Source of the DNA: JAZKSG01 sp964384785 | GTDB taxonomy: Archaea > Thermoplasmatota > E2 > DHVEG-1 | DNA: 8,487 nucleotides | Direction of reading: 5' to 3' | Assembly: GCA_964384785.1 (NCBI GenBank) | Contig: CAYLLH010000067.1 | Coordinates: 1-8,487 of the forward strand | Shown: one piece after another, positions 5,500 to 8,487 of the stretch | How positions within the stretch are numbered: position 1 is the stretch's first letter | Layout: each line of letters opens with the position of its first letter | Notes under the pieces: generated by a model | The model's database searches: none | Told to the model about the DNA's origin: nothing | What the model saw: only the letters and a program-made list of their open reading frames with translations | Program-made: the position numbers and the translations under genes

Positions 5500-6795
5500 A
5501 TGAATAAACCTATTCTACAAGTAGCATTAGATCTCTTAAATGAAAATCGAGCTTTAAAAATAGCCAAAGATTCAGTTAAAGGCGGAGCAGATTGGATAGA
5601 GGCAGGGACTCCTTTGATAAAATCTGAAGGCATGAAAATAGTAAGAAAACTTAAACAAAATTTTCCAGAGAAAACAATTATTGCTGATCTTAAAACCATG
5701 GACACAGGCGCACTTGAAACAGAGATGGCTAGTAAAGCTGGTGCAGATATAGTATGTATTCTTGGTGCAGCGGATGATGAAACCATAAAAGAAGGTCTGA
5801 AATCAGCTCGAAGATACGGCTCAAAAATAATGATTGATCTAATAGGTGTAAAAGATAAAACTAAAAGAGCTAAAGAACTAGAAAAAATAGGAATAGACTA
5901 CCTATGTATCCATATAGGTATAGATGAACAAATGAAAGGTAAGAAACCTTTCGAGATCATAAAAAAAATCTACAAAGAAACAAGTATTCCAATAGCTGTT
6001 GCAGGTGGAATAAACAGTGAAACAGCATCTGATGCAATAAACGCTGGAGCGAACATAATAATTGTCGGTGGAGCTATAACTAAAGCAAAAAATGTAACTA
6101 AAGCAACAGAACTTATCAAAAAAAGTATAAAATCCAAAGATAAAATAAGATCAGATCTTTTTAAAAAATATGATAAAACCGAACTTAAAATAGCTTTTCA
6201 AAAAGTTAGTACAGCAAATATTGCTGATGCTATGCATACCAAAGGAGTTGTTAAAGACCTTCGACCTATAAAAAATGGTTATCATATCGCAGGACGTGCT
6301 TTAACAGTTAAAACCATGGATGGAGATTGGGCTAAACCCGTAGAAGCTATTGATATAGCCCGAAAAGATCAGATAATAGTAATAGATGTAAACCAGGGTA
6401 AAACAGCTATATGGGGTGAACTAGCAACGCATAGTGCAAAACAAAAAGGCATACAGGGAATCATAATTGATGGAGCCGTTAGAGATCTTGATGAACTTTT
6501 AAAAATAAATCTTCCAATATTTTCTAGATATATAACTTCAAACGCTGGTGAGCCTAAAGGATATGGTGAAATAGGATCAGAGATAACAATAGGTGGTCAA
6601 ACAGTTAGAAACAATGACTGGATCATAGCTGATGACTCAGGAATAATAGTTGTACCTCAAGAAAACGCTCAAGAAATAGCAAACCGAGCAGTTAATGTAA
6701 AAGAACAAGAAAACCGTATACGTGAAGAAATCAAAAAAGGAGAATCACTGGGAAAAGTCCTTAAACTTAAAAAATGGGAGAAAAAAATAGGATGA
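5500..6795 (+). CDS. 3-hexulose-6-phosphate synthase fused to an RraA-like domain
   Basis: A 431-residue two-domain protein. Residues 1-~210 are a hexulose-6-phosphate synthase (HPS) of the OMP-decarboxylase barrel superfamily: VALD with D11, E34, the D63-x-K65-x-x-D68 motif in DLKTMDTG, AVAGGI and IIVGGAI for phosphate binding. HPS joins formaldehyde to ribulose-5-phosphate or runs backwards; in archaea without the oxidative pentose phosphate route the reverse reaction supplies ribulose-5-phosphate. Residues ~220-425 are an RraA-like domain of the class II HMG/CHA aldolase family, with GELATHSAKQKGIQG and the motif R328-D-x2-E332 in IDGAVRDLDE, which keeps the Arg-Asp pair used by the aldolases. 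This fusion is known from methanogens and other archaea, where automated annotation calls it HPS/ribonuclease regulator; the RNase role is doubtful in archaea. No isomerase (PHI) gene is nearby. It heads a cluster with the DUF362 gene, which it overlaps by 4 bases. Confidence 0.92.
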   Translation: MNKPILQVALDLLNENRALKIAKDSVKGGADWIEAGTPLIKSEGMKIVRKLKQNFPEKTIIADLKTMDTGALETEMASKAGADIVCILGAADDETIKEGLKSARRYGSKIMIDLIGVKDKTKRAKELEKIGIDYLCIHIGIDEQMKGKKPFEIIKKIYKETSIPIAVAGGINSETASDAINAGANIIIVGGAITKAKNVTKATELIKKSIKSKDKIRSDLFKKYDKTELKIAFQKVSTANIADAMHTKGVVKDLRPIKNGYHIAGRALTVKTMDGDWAKPVEAIDIARKDQIIVIDVNQGKTAIWGELATHSAKQKGIQGIIIDGAVRDLDELLKINLPIFSRYITSNAGEPKGYGEIGSEITIGGQTVRNNDWIIADDSGIIVVPQENAQEIANRAVNVKEQENRIREEIKKGESLGKVLKLKKWEKKIG

Positions 6796-7787
6796 GTTCA
6801 ACAAAAGTAGTATTTTTTAAAGATGAAAACAAGTTAAAAAATGCATTAGATAGTTTTGATATAAAAGAATTTGAGAATCAAAAATTTCCACTGAAGATTC
6901 ATATGGGTGAGATTAAAAACAAATATTTTCCTCGTCCAGAGTTTGTAAAAAAAGTAGTAGAAGTACTACATAGTTATAATGCAGAACCATATCTGTTTGA
7001 TACAACAGTAGCATATAATGCATTACGTAAATCAAAAACAGGATATGAAAAACTTGCTAAAATCCATGGTTTTTCTAAGAAAAAAATAGGATGCGAAATT
7101 ATTATAGATGATTCTGGAAAAAATATAACAGTTGATAAAAGAGATTATGAAGTAGCAGATCATATTTTTAAATCAGATTATATTTTTTCATTTTCTCATG
7201 TTAAAGGACATAACGCTACTGGTATGGGTGGTACAATCAAAAACTTTGGAATGGGTGGTGTAACCAAAGAAACCAAACGTCGTATGCATCATGGAAGTCG
7301 TCCTGAACACAAAGTCGATGAATGCACATATTGTGGAGTATGCGCAGAGGTTTGCCCGTTTGGAGACATAAAAGTTGATAAGGATAAAGAAAAATGGTCT
7401 CATAACAAAAACTGTTTCGGATGTGGAGTATGTGTCAATATTTGTGAACATGATGCACTTGATTTTCAGGATGCAGATCTTCAATATGTACTTGCTTGTG
7501 CAGCAAAAGCATGTCTTGAAAACAAAAAAGTAATATTTTTAAATGATGTAAACCGGATCGCTAAACTCTGTGACTGTCATCCTAACCCGGGACCAATAAT
7601 ATGTCCAGATATAGGATACCTTATATCAGATGACCCTGTAGCAATTGATCAGGCATCACTTGATCTAATACATCAGAAGAAACCAGATATTTTCCAAAAA
7701 GAAAACAATGTTGATCCATCTAAACAACTACAGTATGGAGAAGAAATAGGACTTGGTAGTAGATCATATGAACTTGTGGAAATATAA
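6792..7787 (+). CDS. DUF362 protein with two [4Fe-4S] ferredoxin motifs
   Basis: A 331-residue soluble iron-sulfur protein. Residues ~1-165 and ~235-310 form the DUF362 domain, with HVKGHNATGMGG..KNFGMGG (about 137-155) and, after the insert, CDCHPNPGP...CPDIGYLISDDPVAIDQAS (from C260). Between them sit two ferredoxin clusters: Cys 178, 181, 184, 188 (last followed by Pro) and Cys 208, 211, 214, 218. C260, C262 and C271 are extra conserved-looking cysteines. The biochemical role of DUF362 proteins is not established; electron transfer to a bound substrate or partner is the natural inference. The frame opens at an ATG at 6774, but the ATG at 6792 overlaps the HPS-RraA stop as ATGA and follows GGGAG (6776-6780), so I prefer it; the longer form adds six residues. 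The overlap implies translational coupling with the fusion enzyme. Confidence 0.92.
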   Translation: MSSTKVVFFKDENKLKNALDSFDIKEFENQKFPLKIHMGEIKNKYFPRPEFVKKVVEVLHSYNAEPYLFDTTVAYNALRKSKTGYEKLAKIHGFSKKKIGCEIIIDDSGKNITVDKRDYEVADHIFKSDYIFSFSHVKGHNATGMGGTIKNFGMGGVTKETKRRMHHGSRPEHKVDECTYCGVCAEVCPFGDIKVDKDKEKWSHNKNCFGCGVCVNICEHDALDFQDADLQYVLACAAKACLENKKVIFLNDVNRIAKLCDCHPNPGPIICPDIGYLISDDPVAIDQASLDLIHQKKPDIFQKENNVDPSKQLQYGEEIGLGSRSYELVEI

Positions 7788-7849
7788 AAAACATTTAGAA
7801 TAAAAAAAGATTTTTATTTGAAGAAATAGTTAAGAGGTTTTGATAAAAA
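7788..7849 (+). promoter_or_regulatory. 62-base spacer before the twin small genes
   Basis: Contains an A-rich TATA-like stretch near 7799-7809, a short T5 tract (7811-7815) and a GAGGT ribosome site (7834-7838) 11 bases before the next ATG. It may hold a weak terminator and a new promoter, or be an ordinary operon gap; the sequence does not decide. Confidence 0.3.
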
Positions 7850-8035
7850 ATGAAAGATGAAGACGTCAAACAGTTTCTTGAAGATTTCAAAAAAGCAGAT
7901 ATAAATAAGAAACTAGACATGTGGTTTTTCGCTCTTGACCAGGAAGCATTATGGGAAGAAATGCTTGATCAAATGTCATTAATTGCACGTAAACAACAAA
8001 TCAAAGAAGCAAAAATGATGAAAAAGAAAAACTAA
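7850..8035 (+). CDS. Small helical protein, first of two tandem paralogues
   Basis: A 61-residue highly charged protein that I do not recognise from a named family. There is no signal peptide, membrane helix or cysteine. The sequence should be almost wholly helical: an amphipathic stretch (about 3-16), the core KKLDMWFFALDQEALWEEM (20-38) with W25 and W35, and a basic tail (KEAKMMKKKN). It aligns without gaps to the next gene, with 23 identities over the first 51 residues, which proves both are translated genes under selection. ATG at 7850 follows GAGGT at 7834-7838. It lies 62 bases after the DUF362 gene on the same strand and may belong to that transcript. A small subunit, adaptor or regulator is possible, but nothing in the sequence names the partner. 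Confidence 0.85.
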   Translation: MKDEDVKQFLEDFKKADINKKLDMWFFALDQEALWEEMLDQMSLIARKQQIKEAKMMKKKN

Positions 8036-8056
8036 GAATGGAGTTCTGATTATAAT

Positions 8057-8275
8057 ATGGAAGAGAAAGATCAAAAAGATTTTTTAAAAGAATTCGAAAA
8101 CGCTGAAGGCGGTAAAAAACTAGACATGTGGGATTTTGCTCTATCTCAGCAGGTACTCTGGGAAAACATTATAATAGATCTTCAAAAAATCGCTAATGAA
8201 CAAGGTGTTGACAAAAAACTTGATAAAATGATGCAAGAAGAAATAAAAAAAGCAGAACAAGAAATGAAAAAATAA
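8057..8275 (+). CDS. Small helical protein, second of two tandem paralogues
   Basis: A 72-residue paralogue of the preceding gene, 21 bases downstream. It shares the core KKLDMWxFALxQxxLWE at the same positions (20-36, with W25 and W35) and the N-terminal pattern KxFLxxF. It differs by a longer, Lys/Glu-alternating C-terminal helix (about 52-72) likely to form a coiled coil, in place of the basic tail of its twin. No cysteine or membrane segment is present. The ribosome site is GGAG at 8040-8043, 13 bases from the ATG. The two genes share the identical 15-base stretch AAACTAGACATGTGG (7910-7924 and 8117-8131), synonymous positions included. The pair could form a heterodimer, but this is inference; function unknown. 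Confidence 0.85.
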   Translation: MEEKDQKDFLKEFENAEGGKKLDMWDFALSQQVLWENIIIDLQKIANEQGVDKKLDKMMQEEIKKAEQEMKK

Positions 8276-8299
8276 AAAAAAATAATTTTTTAATTTTAA
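8274..8299. terminator. Convergent oligo-T terminators
   Basis: Between converging genes, the plus strand carries six T (8286-8291) for the small-protein transcript, and the minus strand carries nine T (plus-strand A run, 8274-8282) for the transporter gene. The minus-strand tract overlaps the stop codon of the opposing gene. Confidence 0.5.
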
Positions 8300-8487
8300 T
8301 TATTTTAAAGTTGGACCGCCAACAGGCAACATTGTTTTTCCAAAGGTTTCATTCATAACCTCAGCCATAGCCAAATAGATTGCACTAAGACCACAGATTA
8401 TTCCTTCATATCCAGCTATTTTTAACACATTAGCACCCATTTCAGTTTCTGCTCCTATGAAATGACCAGCAGCTAATAACCAGAACA
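8300..8487 (-). CDS. SatP/GPR1/FUN34/YaaH-family acetate transporter (C-terminal 61 residues)
   Basis: Only the end of the gene is in the window; it runs off the right edge and its start is not visible. The 61 residues fit the last part of the acetate/succinate transporter family: a helix end with FWLLAAGHFIGAE, a short loop leading to KIAGYEGIICGLSAIYLAMAEV as the last membrane helix, and the family's closing motif NETFGKTMLPVGGP, comparable to the N..(Y/F)G(R/K)T.LP.GP ending of YaaH proteins. These are six-helix inner-membrane proteins that take up acetate or related short acids. The stop is at 8300-8302. It converges on the small-protein genes and shares their terminator region, so it belongs to a different transcript. 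The tail motif makes the family call fairly secure, but the substrate is inferred. Confidence 0.82.
   Translation of the reverse strand, partial: FWLLAAGHFIGAETEMGANVLKIAGYEGIICGLSAIYLAMAEVMNETFGKTMLPVGGPTLK

Noticed and set aside
5481..5786. 101-codon minus-strand frame over the start of HPS-RraA
   Set aside because: The plus-strand frame here carries the HPS catalytic motif; the antisense reading shows no family pattern.
6774..6791. Longer start for the DUF362 gene at 6774
   Set aside because: That ATG overlaps the GGGAG ribosome site itself, while the ATG at 6792 gives the classic ATGA overlap with the preceding stop.
8038..8049. Three-codon frame ATG GAG TTC TGA between the twin small genes
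   Set aside because: It is too short to judge and coincides with the ribosome site of the next gene; probably chance.
1..8487. CRISPR array, tRNA, rRNA, insertion sequence or attachment site
   Set aside because: No regularly spaced direct repeats, cloverleaf-like sequences, transposase domains or long terminal inverted repeats were seen on reading either strand.

Overview
The window is AT-rich DNA that looks archaeal. It carries a DUF131 (TIGR00304-type) membrane protein, a hexulose-6-phosphate synthase fused to an RraA-like domain, a DUF362/ferredoxin protein and a membrane-anchored VWA protein with a C-terminal zinc ribbon. TATA-like boxes sit about 25 bases before inferred transcription starts, and genes end in plain oligo-T tracts, both archaeal habits. 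A low-GC euryarchaeal lineage (Thermoplasmatota-like or a relative) is a reasonable guess, but no rRNA or marker gene is present to fix it.

Layout. Bases 1-1526 (+) hold a DrrA-type ABC ATPase, cut by the left edge, and its six-helix DrrB-type permease. Bases 1548-4146 (-) hold, in order of transcription, a class I methyltransferase, a FolD-like enzyme, a DUF131 membrane protein started at TTG 8 bases after folD, and an acidic orphan protein in its own unit. A 156-base divergent promoter region (4147-4302), with a TATA-like box facing each way and a 16-base A/T palindrome between them, leads to the secreted VWA protein (4303-5418, +). A T-rich terminator separates it from a second plus-strand cluster: the HPS-RraA fusion (5500-6795), a DUF362 protein with two [4Fe-4S] sites whose start overlaps the fusion's stop (ATGA), and two tandem paralogous small proteins (7850-8275). 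On the minus strand, running off the right edge, is the C-terminus of a SatP/GPR1/FUN34/YaaH-family acetate transporter (8300-8487).

How the genes fit together. FolD acts on one-carbon units carried by tetrahydrofolate, and HPS interconverts ribulose-5-phosphate plus formaldehyde with hexulose-6-phosphate. The window is therefore enriched in C1 and sugar-phosphate chemistry, although the two genes are in different transcription units. The least explained part is the HPS-RraA / DUF362 / twin small protein block. The FolD copy is unusual because both the catalytic lysine and the folate-site aspartate are conservatively replaced (Lys to Arg, Asp to Glu). No mobile element, CRISPR array, tRNA or rRNA was seen, and no stretch over 300 bases lacks a gene.
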